Source: Kaistia sp. 32K
Lineage (GTDB): Bacteria > Pseudomonadota > Alphaproteobacteria > Rhizobiales > Kaistiaceae
Direction of reading: 5' to 3'
Assembly: GCF_016629525.1 (NCBI RefSeq)
Contig: NZ_AP024269.1
Coordinates: forward strand, 4,600,001 to 4,664,000
Length of the DNA: 64,000 nt
Part shown: positions 48,358-57,261 of the stretch, one piece after another
Layout: every line of letters begins with the position of its first letter
Position numbering within the stretch: position 1 is the first letter of the stretch
Notes under the pieces: generated by a model
What the model saw: only the letters and a program-made list of their open reading frames with translations
What the model was told of the DNA's origin: nothing
The model's database searches: none
Translations under genes and position numbers: made by a program

Positions 48358-50110
48358 GCATCGCTGCTTCCAACAGTTCCTTGCGCCCTAGCGAGGCGGC
48401 CTCGGGATCGACCGGACCGCCGCTTTCATACTGCAGGAAATCGTACCGATCGCAGATCAAGCGCTCCCGCCCCCGGGCCAGCGCCACGGCTGCGCCGTGC
48501 CACGGCCGCCATTCATTCGCGCTGGTGGCGATGGCAATGCGCTCGGCCGGGATCGGCTCGAACAGGCTGCGTCCCGTATAGGCGAGACCGCCCGACAGCG
48601 TCGCGCCCAGGAGATGCGCGAGCGTCGGTGCGATATCGACATTGGCGATCAGGCGATCGACATTTCCATGCAACGCCTCGGTCATCGGCGCCGGCAGGTC
48701 GCGCGGCGGCTTCAGCAGGAACAGAGGCCGCAATACCCAGTCGCTGAAATTCTCCTGGCGGGGAATGGTCGCGCGCGGCAGATCCTGGCGCCCTGGAAGC
48801 TCGCCATGATCGCCGACCGACACGATCAGCGCGTCGTCATATCGCCCCGCCCGCTTGAGCGCTTCGAACAGGCGATGATGCGCCCGCTCCGTGATCGCGA
48901 GCGCTCGGGAGCGCCTGTCCTTCAGGCCGGCGTCGAGGGGAAACTCGCTGTCAGCCTGGAACGGCACATGCAGCGCGTTCAGGAAGACGACCGCGAAGAC
49001 GGGACCATCTTCCCGCTCGATCATCTGCTCGAAGCGGCGCACCGTGAAGGCATCATCGATGCCGAGGTCGTTGATGATCGGCTTCCCGCTCATTTCGGCT
49101 GAGTAGAGCTCGTCGAGAGGCGCAGCCGAGAAGAAGCGGTCGAGGTTCAGCCATTTCAGGACCGACGACATCAGCAGAGCCGTGCGATAGCCCCGAGATT
49201 TGGCCAGATCGAACACGAAGGGCAACCGATGCAATGTCTCGATGCTCTCGTGCGCCCCTGCGCCGGTCAGGATCGAGGGAAAGCTGATCTCGGTGCAGCA
49301 GGAGTTCGTCACGACATTGCCGGGCGCAACCCATTCGTCCGGGCGGCCGCTGAGGGCCAGAATCCTCTCGGCAAGGGACGTGTCCCCCTCGCTCGACGGG
49401 AGGTAATGGCCCGCCGATTCGTTGAGGATCAGAAGGATCGTCCGCGGAAGGGCCGGCGCGGACCGGTCGAGGCTGTAGCCGTTCGAGCGGTCGGCGGCAT
49501 ACAGCGCGTCAGGGGATCGCGCCCCGCCTGATATCTTCGGCTCGTGCAGCAGGAAGGCCAACGCCTCCTGCGGCAGATCCGGCCTCGCCCGCAGCTTTTC
49601 GAGCAGGGTCCAGACGAGCAGAGCCGTGGAAAAGAGCGCCGAGGCCGCCCAGAAGGAAGCGCCGGCGGATCCGGCCAGCCCGGACACAAGCGCCCAGGTC
49701 GCCACGAACAGAACGGTCGTCGCCAGCACGAAGTCGGCCGGGAGAAAGGCGCGAAGATAGGTGGAGGCGAGAACGGGGACCGAGAAGCCGGCGCTTGCAA
49801 ACGGGATCTGGCGCCAGACCGTCAGCGGCGCCGCGCCCAGATACCGCCGGCAACAGAGATCAATCGAGACGGCGACGGCGAGCGAAGCGGCACCCAGCGT
49901 GACCAGCAGGCCCTGCGCCAGCATCGACGGAAGATTGGCCGTGACGCCGAGCCACATGCAGAACAGGCTCGCGACGACCAGCGGCCAGCCGAGCTTTTCA
50001 GCGCGCAGGCGAACCCGGCGGTGATACGAACGCAGATAGCGTCGACGGAGACGATACAGGACGGAGGCCAGAGCCAGGACCACGGCTATCGTACTGAACG
50101 CGTTACCCAT
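48305..50110 (-). CDS. Sulfatase-family membrane protein (phosphoglycerol/phosphoethanolamine transferase-like)
   Basis: 601 aa. Four or five N-terminal membrane segments (about 1-170) precede an alkaline-phosphatase-fold domain. Metal and catalytic regions are ILLILNESAGHYLP, the nucleophile region NSCCTEISFPSILTG, and SVGDHGELPG. This layout is that of LtaS/OpgB/EptA-type transferases that decorate lipids or glycans outside the membrane; exact product unknown. Its 3' end is duplicated at 46482. A GTG or ATG start at 50110 fits the first membrane segment. Confidence 0.85.
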   Translation of the reverse strand: MGNAFSTIAVVLALASVLYRLRRRYLRSYHRRVRLRAEKLGWPLVVASLFCMWLGVTANLPSMLAQGLLVTLGAASLAVAVSIDLCCRRYLGAAPLTVWRQIPFASAGFSVPVLASTYLRAFLPADFVLATTVLFVATWALVSGLAGSAGASFWAASALFSTALLVWTLLEKLRARPDLPQEALAFLLHEPKISGGARSPDALYAADRSNGYSLDRSAPALPRTILLILNESAGHYLPSSEGDTSLAERILALSGRPDEWVAPGNVVTNSCCTEISFPSILTGAGAHESIETLHRLPFVFDLAKSRGYRTALLMSSVLKWLNLDRFFSAAPLDELYSAEMSGKPIINDLGIDDAFTVRRFEQMIEREDGPVFAVVFLNALHVPFQADSEFPLDAGLKDRRSRALAITERAHHRLFEALKRAGRYDDALIVSVGDHGELPGRQDLPRATIPRQENFSDWVLRPLFLLKPPRDLPAPMTEALHGNVDRLIANVDIAPTLAHLLGATLSGGLAYTGRSLFEPIPAERIAIATSANEWRPWHGAAVALARGRERLICDRYDFLQYESGGPVDPEAASLGRKELLEAAMQVATVRQNIAHIYREYH

Positions 50111-50549
50111 TTCGAAGAAGGTCTCATGGCCGGGTACTCGCGCCCGCGAACGCCCGTAGCAGCGTCAGGCTAGTACAACGATGCGCCGACCTAAGCCAAC
50201 CTGAAAGCAGTACTCCACAGCTTCGCAACCGACGCCATCGCCAGCGACTACGCTCATGCGATGGGATACGAAATGCGCGGCCGGTCCGGCTAGGCGGCGA
50301 AGGAAATGCGCGCGAGTTTTCCCCGTCGCGCAACCTTTCCGCGCCGGCGGATTCCACGGCTAACTTACGGAAATAGCTGGCAATAATCCGTTACAAATTT
50401 AACCTGCCAGACATACGATATCGATTGCCGGCAAAGCGTCCTGCTGCAAAATCAGCGCATCGGCGGCGGTTGAAAAGCGAACCAAACCCCGTGGTTCCAC
50501 CGCTCCGAACTTTGTGTCGATCCCCCCGTATCGACCAGGAGAGAACCCC
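50111..50549. other. 439-bp gap
   Basis: No gene is supported. The stretch 50370-50410 is locally AT-rich and may hold the promoter of the DUF1344 gene. I see no strong hairpin or repeat. Confidence 0.4.
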
Positions 50550-50804
50550 ATGCGCACCCTCATCCTTGCCGCGGTTTCCGTCACCTTCCTCGCCTCCGGC
50601 TCGGCCGCCTTCGCGGTCGAGCAGACCGAAGGCAACGTCACCAGCGTCAACGCCACCACCGGCACGCTGACCCTGCAGGGCGGCGCGACCTATCATTTCG
50701 CCAATGGCAGGCAGCTTCTCGGCATCGTCCCCGGCGAGCTCGTCGGCGTGGCGCATCAGGGCAATGAAGGCATCGGCGCGTACAATCCCGACCCCGCCGA
50801 ATGA
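50550..50804 (+). CDS. Secreted DUF1344 protein
   Basis: 84 aa with a signal peptide (1 to about 22, ending AAFAV). The mature pattern EGNVTSVNATTGTLTLQGGA followed by TYHF is the DUF1344 signature, a small beta-rich periplasmic protein of unknown role. AGGAGA precedes the ATG by 8 nt. A strong terminator follows at 50843. Confidence 0.85.
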   Translation: MRTLILAAVSVTFLASGSAAFAVEQTEGNVTSVNATTGTLTLQGGATYHFANGRQLLGIVPGELVGVAHQGNEGIGAYNPDPAE

Positions 50805-50842
50805 ACCCATCCGATCGGTCATCCGTCCGACCGACCTGTCCC

Positions 50843-50873
50843 GACGCCCGTCCCCTGCGGGCGTCGTTTTTTT
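50843..50873 (+). terminator. Terminator of the DUF1344 gene
   Basis: Perfect 8-bp stem GACGCCCG/CGGGCGTC with a 7-nt loop, followed by GTTTTTTT. Confidence 0.93.
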
Positions 50874-51018
50874 GAACAGCACAAACGCCCGGAACCACAT
50901 GCGCGGCTCGCCCGTTGTACAATCGGCGGCTCGTCTTGCCCGATCGCCTCGCCCCCGAAACTGAACGGTAGTTCACGCGCTGAGCCAGGCTCGAAGCGCA
51001 AATTGAGGCATCCCGAAC

Positions 51019-51270
51019 ATGGCCACGACGAGTTCCTCTGCGCGGGTGAGCTTCAAACATCCCTTTCAACTGCCGGGAATGGATCGTCCCTATCCTGCCG
51101 GCAGCTATGAAGTTGAGACGGACCTGGAGACCCTGGATACCGTTTCGACGGTCATCTATCACCGCGTCGCGACCCGGATCTTGTTGACCAGACCGGGCAT
51201 CACCGAAGCGCTGACGATCGACCCCAAGGACCTTGAGGCCGCGCTGCTTCAGGACGTATCCGCCGCGTGA
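51019..51270 (+). CDS. Conserved hypothetical protein
   Basis: 83 aa. The pattern FKHPFQLPGMDRPYPAGSYE then VETDLETLDT, followed by a terminal ALTIDPKDLEAAL, looks like a small beta-sandwich-like family repeatedly seen in rhizobial genomes, with no known function. No signal peptide or membrane segment. GAGG lies upstream but with poor spacing. Confidence 0.65.
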   Translation: MATTSSSARVSFKHPFQLPGMDRPYPAGSYEVETDLETLDTVSTVIYHRVATRILLTRPGITEALTIDPKDLEAALLQDVSAA

Positions 51271-51430
51271 TATGGCGCAAGACAGCCCATCAATCGGAGT
51301 GCAATTTGCGACAGGGTGGCGCAGGCCATCAACTTAAGTTGGGGAGACATCGCGGCGCCGTGTCCTCATATTCCGTTACGGAAGCAGCGGGCAGAACCGT
51401 TGCAGAACGAAACAAAGTCAGGCGTCCCCC

Positions 51431-51637
51431 ATGTTGATGATGACTGAACTTCTGATCTGCGAGGTGATGATGGCCGTCGAAAACGACGAGCCGGTGAACA
51501 TCGATGTGGCCGCGCAACGATGTCGGAGCCATCTGCCCGAGCACCCTGAATCCGACCAGAGATTGAGGGACAGGCTTCACTACCTGGCAGTCGAATACGG
51601 CGCCGACGTCGTGACCAGGAGGGCCAGGGCGAACTAA
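51431..51637 (+). CDS. Possible small protein
   Basis: 68 aa, acidic N-terminal half and a basic tail: LICEVMMAVENDEPVNIDVA then RCRSHLPEHPES. It has no recognised family, but the composition looks protein-like and no better frame overlaps. It may begin at the ATG at 51431 or one of the next ATGs. Treat as tentative. Confidence 0.4.
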   Translation: MLMMTELLICEVMMAVENDEPVNIDVAAQRCRSHLPEHPESDQRLRDRLHYLAVEYGADVVTRRARAN

Positions 51638-52042
51638 CCGCCTGCCCTTGCTCTCCAGACCACGCGCTACCCCCTTGGACCGTCGTCCTGGGCGCAGCCC
51701 TACTTGATGATGCGGCGTGGCCGTCCCGATCTGCGCCGTCAAACAGGGCCGGATAACGGCGAGCCGGATATTCGCAGCGCCCCACCAAAGCCCAGTGCAC
51801 AAGACGCAATCCGGACGCTGCCCCACAGGCGCGGATCCACCTTGCCTGCATGACATTTTGAGCTTCGCTTCCTGGCGCCCCGATGCCGGGTTTCGAGCCT
51901 TGCCTGCGACTTGGTCAACTTCATAGTGTGTTTTGATGGGGCGCCGCGATTCGGTTGTCGACGGTCAATGGCTGTCGATAGGCCGATTCGAGGCGTGACC
52001 TCCGGACTGCCAGCCGCTTTTCGTCAGGCGAGAAGAAGAACA
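51638..52042 (+). other. 405-bp gap ahead of the fluoride channel genes
   Basis: No convincing gene. The last 100 nt could be a leader for crcB, with GTCGACGGTCAATGGCTGTCGA forming paired arms, but I cannot match the fluoride riboswitch consensus with confidence. The region 51640-51900 shows nothing clear. Confidence 0.4.
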
Positions 52043-52432
52043 ATGACACCTATGGACGTGATGTGGGTGGGACTGGGCGGCGGCGCGGGGTCGCTGCTGC
52101 GCTGGTTCATCGGCAAGGTCGTCGGCGAGCGCTATCACGGCAGCTTTCCGCTCGGCACCTTCCTGATCAACATCAGCGGCGCCTTCGTGATTGGCTATCT
52201 GTCGATCCTGTTTTCGGTCGATTGGCGCGACCGCTTCGGCAACGGCCTGAATGCCGGAATCCTGACCGGAATCCTCGGCGGCTACACCACCTTCAGCAGC
52301 ATGCAGCTGGACGCGGCCAAGCTGAGCGGGGCGGGTCGCCGGTTCTACGCCTATGCCTATCTGCTGGGATCCGTCGCCGCCGGCCTGATCGCCGCGGCCG
52401 GCGGCGCCGGGCTCGCAAGGCTGCAGGGTTGA
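52043..52432 (+). CDS. crcB: Fluoride ion channel subunit CrcB/Fluc 1
   Basis: 129 aa with four membrane segments. The start VGLGGGAGSLLRWFIGKVV, SFPLGTFLINISGAFVIGYL and the sodium/fluoride-site GILGGYTTFSSMQLDA are the Fluc signatures. Together with the next gene it should form a dual-topology heterodimer that lets fluoride leave the cell. The ATG at 52043 is chosen from the domain start; the upstream frame is not conserved. The next gene begins 10 nt later. Confidence 0.93.
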   Translation: MTPMDVMWVGLGGGAGSLLRWFIGKVVGERYHGSFPLGTFLINISGAFVIGYLSILFSVDWRDRFGNGLNAGILTGILGGYTTFSSMQLDAAKLSGAGRRFYAYAYLLGSVAAGLIAAAGGAGLARLQG

Positions 52433-52442
52433 GGGGCGCGTC

Positions 52443-52862
52443 ATGATCAACGCAATCGTCCTGGTCTTCGTCGGCGGCGCCCTCGGCGCCATGGTCCGTG
52501 AATTCCTGATGCTGGGGGTGCCCGATCTTTCCGACGGGTTCCCGACCTCGATCCTCGCGGCCAACGTCGTCGCGGCGTTTCTGCTCGGCCTGGTGACCGG
52601 CCTTCACAATCGCAAGTCCGTATCGGACGACGTCAATACGCTGGTCGCCACCGGCATCATGGGCGGATTGTCGACCTTCTCCAGCTTCGTCTACGGGTCC
52701 TACGTACTGATGTCCGAAACGACGTCAGGCGCGGTCGTCGCCGTTCTCTATCTCGTGGTCAGCCTCGTGGCCGGCTACGCGGCCGTGGAGGCCGGGCTGA
52801 AGCTCGGCGGACCGCGCCGCTCGGAGGAAGTCCGCCCGCCGGGACGCGCCGGAGGACAATAG
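52443..52862 (+). CDS. crcB: Fluoride ion channel subunit CrcB/Fluc 2
   Basis: 139 aa, four membrane segments, with FVGGALGAMVREFLML, ANVVAAFLLGLVTGLHNRK and GIMGGLSTFSSFVYGSYVLM (in parts). The second member of a Fluc pair. The C-terminal 18 residues are Pro/Arg-rich and extra. Tandem Fluc genes of this type encode two oppositely oriented subunits. Confidence 0.93.
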   Translation: MINAIVLVFVGGALGAMVREFLMLGVPDLSDGFPTSILAANVVAAFLLGLVTGLHNRKSVSDDVNTLVATGIMGGLSTFSSFVYGSYVLMSETTSGAVVAVLYLVVSLVAGYAAVEAGLKLGGPRRSEEVRPPGRAGGQ

Positions 52863-52938
52863 CGAGCCTGAGGCACGAGGCCGCCGGCAATATCGGGGGC
52901 CCCGCCGCCCGATCGGGCCGGGCGGCTGGAGGATGGCT

Positions 52939-53142
52939 TCAGAGTTCCGAAGCGATCTTCTCCGGCGGCATGTTTTCGCCGGCGATCTCGCTCTGGCTCT
53001 TGGGCGGCTGCGGCTGCCGCGACTTCAGGTTTTCGATCGCCTGCTGCCAGTGGCTGGCGGCGCGGCCTTCGGGGCTACCCTCGGCAAGCCACAGCCGATG
53101 GGCCTCGTCGGCGATTTCCTGTTCGGTGAAGGGATGGGACAT
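52939..53142 (-). CDS. DUF2934 protein
   Basis: 67 aa. The core EQEIADEAHRLWLAEGSPEG then RAASHWQQAI matches DUF2934, a very small family with no function assigned. The C-terminal tail is Pro/Gln-rich. The ATG at 53142 begins the domain. Not linked to the neighbouring genes by strand. Confidence 0.82.
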   Translation of the reverse strand: MSHPFTEQEIADEAHRLWLAEGSPEGRAASHWQQAIENLKSRQPQPPKSQSEIAGENMPPEKIASEL

Positions 53143-53355
53143 GGCGAACTCCGGCTCCTCGGCGCGCCGGACGGGGCGCGCGCTCCCGGAATCAATACCC
53201 GAACCCGCCCAAGGTTTCGTGCGAATCCGGCTCGAAAGACGTGTCTCCCGAGGCGGATGGCCGCTCCCCCGGCGTAGCTCTGGCCGTTCGACGCGGCTTC
53301 GGATAGTTTGCATCTGAGCCGATCTCGGCTCTCGAGACGACGACTGGACCGACCC

Positions 53356-53922
53356 GTGAACCGCAAGCGCATTCTCACCTTCGGCAGCTCGCTTCTCGTC
53401 CTGCCGCTCGCTCTCCTTCTCTACATCTGCATGCTGCTCGTGACGGGCAATTTCCACACGGTCATCGCCGGGACGCTCTATCGCTCCGGCCAGCCCACGC
53501 CGCATCGCATCGACGAATATGCCCGCAGCTACGGCATCCGCACGATCATCAACCTGCGCGGCGCCAATGTCGGCGCCAGCTGGTATGACCAGGAGGTCGC
53601 CGAAGCCAAGCGGCTGGGCATCGCGCATGTCGATTTCCGCATGTCGTCCCGCGCCGAGCTGCCGCAAACCGACGCCGAGAGGCTGGTGCAGATCTTCGAG
53701 ACGGCCGAGAAGCCGGTGCTGATCCACTGCGCCGATGGCAGCGACCGGACCAGCCTGGCCGCGGCGCTCTATGTGGCGGCCGTCGCCAAGCTCGGCGAGA
53801 AGGCGGCCGAGGACCAGATCTCGCTGCGCTACGGCCATTTCGCCATTCCCTACGGACCGACCTGGCCGATCGACCGGACCTTCGAGGATCTGGAACCATG
53901 GCTCGGTTATCATGATTCCTGA
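53356..53922 (+). CDS. Membrane-anchored dual-specificity/tyrosine phosphatase-like protein
   Basis: 188 aa. One membrane segment (about residues 5-30) and then a DSP-type domain: GTLYRSGQPTPHRI, IINLRGAN, and the P-loop HCADGSDRT with catalytic Cys125 and the CX5R arginine. Substrate may be protein or phosphoinositide. The GTG at 53356 starts a plausible anchor; a TTG at 53308 is a poorer alternative. It overlaps the next gene by 11 nt. Confidence 0.87.
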   Translation: MNRKRILTFGSSLLVLPLALLLYICMLLVTGNFHTVIAGTLYRSGQPTPHRIDEYARSYGIRTIINLRGANVGASWYDQEVAEAKRLGIAHVDFRMSSRAELPQTDAERLVQIFETAEKPVLIHCADGSDRTSLAAALYVAAVAKLGEKAAEDQISLRYGHFAIPYGPTWPIDRTFEDLEPWLGYHDS

Positions 53923-54286
53923 GCCCTCGATTCCCGACTTCCCGTCTGCTCCAGCCCTGGTCGGCCGGAGTCGTTTCGCCCAACCCGCACTCTGGGCGGC
54001 GCTGACGCTTTTCGGCGCCGGCGCGGCGGAGGCGGAGGGATTTCGGCTCGACGCGCCACCGGTCGACCCTCCGTCCAGGCGTGAGCGGAGCGCGGCGCCG
54101 GAGCCCAAGGAGGCAGAGGATTCCAGCTACGCCCGGATCTGCGAAGCCTTCGGCGAAGGATTTACCTATTCGCCGGCAACAGGCGTCTGCATCAAGATCG
54201 GCGGCTATGTTAAGTTCGGCACCTCTTTCGGCCGCGGCAGCGGGGCGGGAACGCGACCGGGGACGCAGGCGTTCGAACTCCGGTAA
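53912..54286 (+). CDS. Short secreted protein with porin N-terminal signature
   Basis: 124 aa. A long leader with hydrophobic core FAQPALWAALTLFGAGAAEA, then SYARICEAFGEGFTYSPATG followed by VCIKIGGYVKFG. This is the N-terminal motif of rhizobial Omp2b/RopA-type porins, including its paired cysteines. The usual further 300 residues of beta-barrel are absent: the frame stops after a Gly/Arg-rich tail. Either a truncated porin or a small relative. It overlaps the phosphatase gene end by 11 nt. Confidence 0.65.
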   Translation: MIPEPSIPDFPSAPALVGRSRFAQPALWAALTLFGAGAAEAEGFRLDAPPVDPPSRRERSAAPEPKEAEDSSYARICEAFGEGFTYSPATGVCIKIGGYVKFGTSFGRGSGAGTRPGTQAFELR

Positions 54287-54364
54287 CGGCGATGCCGCCG
54301 CCTGCCGGTTGCTGATCCGCGAGCCACGCCGCTCCCCCGACAAACCGACGAACAGGCAGGGCTG

Positions 54365-55393
54365 ATGACGTCCGCGAAACTTCCTCCCGAGCTGCTGAAT
54401 GGGGATCTGTCGCCCCGTGCGATGGAAAAGGCGATCGACGAGGCGGAGCCGGGCCGGGGAAGGCTTGCCAACACCCCCGCCGACATCCCGGCGCGCGGAT
54501 GGAAGGACATTCTCTGGCGCGTCTTCGAAAGCTCGCTGGAGGACCGTGTCCTGACGCTCGCCGGCGGCATGGCGTTCTTCTGCCTGCTGGCGCTGTTCCC
54601 CGGCCTGAGCGCGATGGTCACGCTTTATGGGCTCATCGCCGACAACACCACCATCAACAGCCATCTCTCCGGCCTCGCCTTCGTGCTGCCCGCCGGCGCG
54701 TTCGAGCTGATCGCCGACCAGGTCAATCTGGCCGTCCGGGCTTCGAGCGGCACGCTGAGCTTCAGCTTCGCCCTCTCCTTCCTGTTCGCGATCTGGAGCG
54801 CCAATGCCGGCATCAAGGCGACGATCGACGGCCTCAACGTCGCCTATGGCGAACGCGAGCAGCGCAGTGTCATCGCGCTCAACGTCGAAAGCCTGATCTT
54901 CACCTTCCTGGCGATCGCCGCCGGCATCGGCGCCATCGTCTTCATCATCGCCGTGCCGATCGCCTTCCGCGTGCTCGAGGTCGGCCGGTCGTCGGAGACC
55001 TGGATCACCCTCTTGCGCTGGCCGGTGCTCGGCTTCTTCGTCTGGGCGGCGCTGGCCATCCTCTATCGCTTCGGCCCCTGCCGCGAGCAGCCGAAATGGC
55101 GCTGGGTCACATGGGGCAGCACCGTCGCCGCCACGCTCTGGATCATCACCTCGATCAGCTTCTCCTGGTATGTCTCGAGCTTCGGCAGCTACGACCGCAC
55201 CTATGGCGCGCTCGGCGCCATCATCGGCTTCATGACCTGGATCTGGCTGTCGGCGACGGTGATCCTGATCGGCGCCGAGCTCAATGCCGAGATGGAGCAC
55301 CAAACGGCGCGCGACTCGACCACGGGCCGGGCCAAGCCGCTCGGCAAGCGCGGCGCGGCGGTGGCCGATTCGATCGGCAAGGCCCAGGACTGA
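54365..55393 (+). CDS. YihY/BrkB family membrane protein
   Basis: 342 aa with six membrane segments. ILWRVFESSLEDRVLTLAGG then MAFFCLLALFPGLSAMVTLYGL, YGEREQRSVI and YRTYGALGAIIGFMTWIWLS-like YDRTYGALGAIIGF are family marks. Once listed as RNase BN, it is now treated as a transporter-like inner-membrane protein of unknown role. The C-terminal tail is short and polar. Confidence 0.9.
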   Translation: MTSAKLPPELLNGDLSPRAMEKAIDEAEPGRGRLANTPADIPARGWKDILWRVFESSLEDRVLTLAGGMAFFCLLALFPGLSAMVTLYGLIADNTTINSHLSGLAFVLPAGAFELIADQVNLAVRASSGTLSFSFALSFLFAIWSANAGIKATIDGLNVAYGEREQRSVIALNVESLIFTFLAIAAGIGAIVFIIAVPIAFRVLEVGRSSETWITLLRWPVLGFFVWAALAILYRFGPCREQPKWRWVTWGSTVAATLWIITSISFSWYVSSFGSYDRTYGALGAIIGFMTWIWLSATVILIGAELNAEMEHQTARDSTTGRAKPLGKRGAAVADSIGKAQD

Positions 55394-55529
55394 AGTCCCT
55401 GGACGCCTGAAGCCCAAGGCCGCTGAAGTCCCGAGGCAACGAAACCGCGGCGACCGCGTTTTCCGGTTCGAAAGCCGCGTGGCCGGGCCCCCGTCGCGCG
55501 CGATTGGTTGTTTTTGCCAGTATCCCGCG

Positions 55530-56654
55530 ATGATACGGATGAAAGCGAACCCGCCGATGGCCGAGCCGCTTCGGATCGAGATCCCGACCACCGACACCGA
55601 GCCGCTGGAGCCGCCGGAACTCGCCGGCGAGGCCGGGCCGCTGCCGGCGGATCCGAAGCTGGTCATCCAGGCCTGCCTGCTGACCATCACCATCCTGGCC
55701 GTCTGCTCCTTCGCCGCCGACATCATCCTGCCGATCGTGCTGGCGATCGTGCTGAAGCTGCTGTTCCAGCCCGGCATGCGGCTGCTCGATCGGCTGCATG
55801 TGCCGCGCGTGATCGCGGCGCTGCTGCTGATCCTGGCGGTCTTCGGCGTCATCGTCGGCGTCGGCGCCGCGCTTTCGGGCCCGGCGACGGCCTGGGCCGA
55901 GAAGCTGCCGGAAGGCGTACAGCGGCTAGAAGAACGGCTCAAATTCCTCAGCCAGCCGATCGGCGCGCTGCAGAAATTCCTGCATCAGTTCGACGGCGCC
56001 ACGGCCGGCGGCGCCGGGCCGACGCTCTCCGAGACGCTGATGAAGGGCACCCAGCATTTCGCCAGCGGCTTCTTCGAGACGATCCTGGTGCTGTTCTTCC
56101 TGCTCGTCTCCGGCGACACCTTCCTGCGCCGGATGGTGGAGATCCTGCCGAGCTTCAGCGACAAGCGCCGCGTCGTCGAGCTGTCGCAGCAGATCGAGGA
56201 GAACGTCTCGGCCTATCTGGTGACGATCACGCTGATGAACATCGCCGTCGGCGTCGCCACCGGCTTGGCCATGTGGGCCTGCGGCCTCGGCGATCCCATA
56301 CTCTGGGGCACTCTGGCCTTCCTCCTGAACTACGTGCCGATCATGGGCCCGGTCGCCGGCGTCGGCCTGTTCCTGCTGGCGGGATTGCTCACCATCGACC
56401 CGCTCTGGCAGGCGCTGCTGCCGGCCGGGCTCTATTTGCTCATCCACGTGCTTGAGGGCGAGGCGATCACGCCGATGCTGCTGGCGCGGCGCTTCACGCT
56501 CAACCCGGTGCTGGTGATCGTCTCGCTGATCTTCTGGTTCTGGATGTGGGGCGTGCCGGGGGCCGTGCTGGCGGTGCCGATGCTCGCCATGGCGAAGATC
56601 ATCTGCGACGGCGTCCGGCCGCTCAACGCCGTTGGCCACTTCCTCGAAGGATAG
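55530..56654 (+). CDS. AI-2E family transporter
   Basis: 374 aa with about eight membrane segments. The family's double LLPAGLYLLIHVLEGEAITP, LLARRFTLNPVLVIVSLIFW (in parts) and WGVPGAVLAVPMLAMAKIIC blocks are seen. Members export autoinducer-2 or act as ion antiporters; which applies is not clear. The start is uncertain (ATGs at 55530, 55539 and 55557). The longer frame upstream overlaps the yihY end. Confidence 0.9.
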   Translation: MIRMKANPPMAEPLRIEIPTTDTEPLEPPELAGEAGPLPADPKLVIQACLLTITILAVCSFAADIILPIVLAIVLKLLFQPGMRLLDRLHVPRVIAALLLILAVFGVIVGVGAALSGPATAWAEKLPEGVQRLEERLKFLSQPIGALQKFLHQFDGATAGGAGPTLSETLMKGTQHFASGFFETILVLFFLLVSGDTFLRRMVEILPSFSDKRRVVELSQQIEENVSAYLVTITLMNIAVGVATGLAMWACGLGDPILWGTLAFLLNYVPIMGPVAGVGLFLLAGLLTIDPLWQALLPAGLYLLIHVLEGEAITPMLLARRFTLNPVLVIVSLIFWFWMWGVPGAVLAVPMLAMAKIICDGVRPLNAVGHFLEG

Positions 56655-56670
56655 CGGTCAGGAAAGCGGT

Positions 56671-56720
56671 CAAGAAAAAGGCCCGGCGTCCACGCGGACG
56701 GCCGGGCCTTTAAAAAAAAA
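56671..56720. terminator. Bidirectional terminator
   Basis: A long stem AAGGCCCGGC-GTCC with its complement (one bulged G) lies between the convergent genes ending at 56654 and 56743. The minus-strand reading ends in TTTTTCTTG; the plus-strand reading has TTT before an A9 run. Confidence 0.9.
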
Positions 56721-56742
56721 GGGAAAGCCTGGCGTCAGCGGC

Positions 56743-57138
56743 TCAGCACTGGGCGTTGATGGTGCCCGCGATGGCGACGCCGCTGGCGAGGCCCGGCGCC
56801 TGCAGGATCATGCGCACCGAGGCGCCCTCGACCAGCGTGGCATAGCCGGACGGCATGCCGACCTCGCCCTTCGTGCCGTTGCTGCGGGTGTATTCGAGCA
56901 CGACGGAGGCCTTGGGCGGAACGCCGCCGACCGAGACGCGCCAGACGCGGTCGACGCCGCCATCGACGATCGTCTTGGTGCCGGCGCCCTTCAGGTCCCA
57001 GCGCGTCTGCTTGCAGGACGGGTCGGCCGCCTTGGCGGGCGCGGCCGCCGCCTTCGTCTTGGCGAAGCTCTCACCGGCGGACAAGGCGCCGACGGCGGAG
57101 ATGACGGCGAGAGCCAGCGGAATTGCGAAGCGGTTCAT
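56743..57138 (-). CDS. Secreted hypothetical protein
   Basis: 131 aa with a signal peptide (1 to about 26, ending ESFA). The mature protein has two Cys, at 42 and the very C-terminal 131, and a beta-rich pattern TRWDLKGAGTKTIVDGGVDR then VWRVSVGGV. No known family recognised. It is followed by a strong terminator and lies after the L,D-transpeptidase on the same strand. Confidence 0.72.
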   Translation of the reverse strand: MNRFAIPLALAVISAVGALSAGESFAKTKAAAAPAKAADPSCKQTRWDLKGAGTKTIVDGGVDRVWRVSVGGVPPKASVVLEYTRSNGTKGEVGMPSGYATLVEGASVRMILQAPGLASGVAIAGTINAQC

Positions 57139-57261
57139 TCTGAATCCTCGGCGAAACGATCGCCATAGCTATCAAGACGAGGCGACAGGCTTCAAGCCCG
57201 GCTCCAGGTTGCAATCGATTTTGCGTGACGGTGTGGCCCGGCCGCCCGCGATCGGCGCTTC

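Noticed and set aside
53549..55942. 797-codon minus-strand open frame opposite the phosphatase, YihY and AI-2E genes
   Set aside because: Low-complexity Arg/Ser/Gly protein with no domains, while three recognised genes lie on the plus strand.
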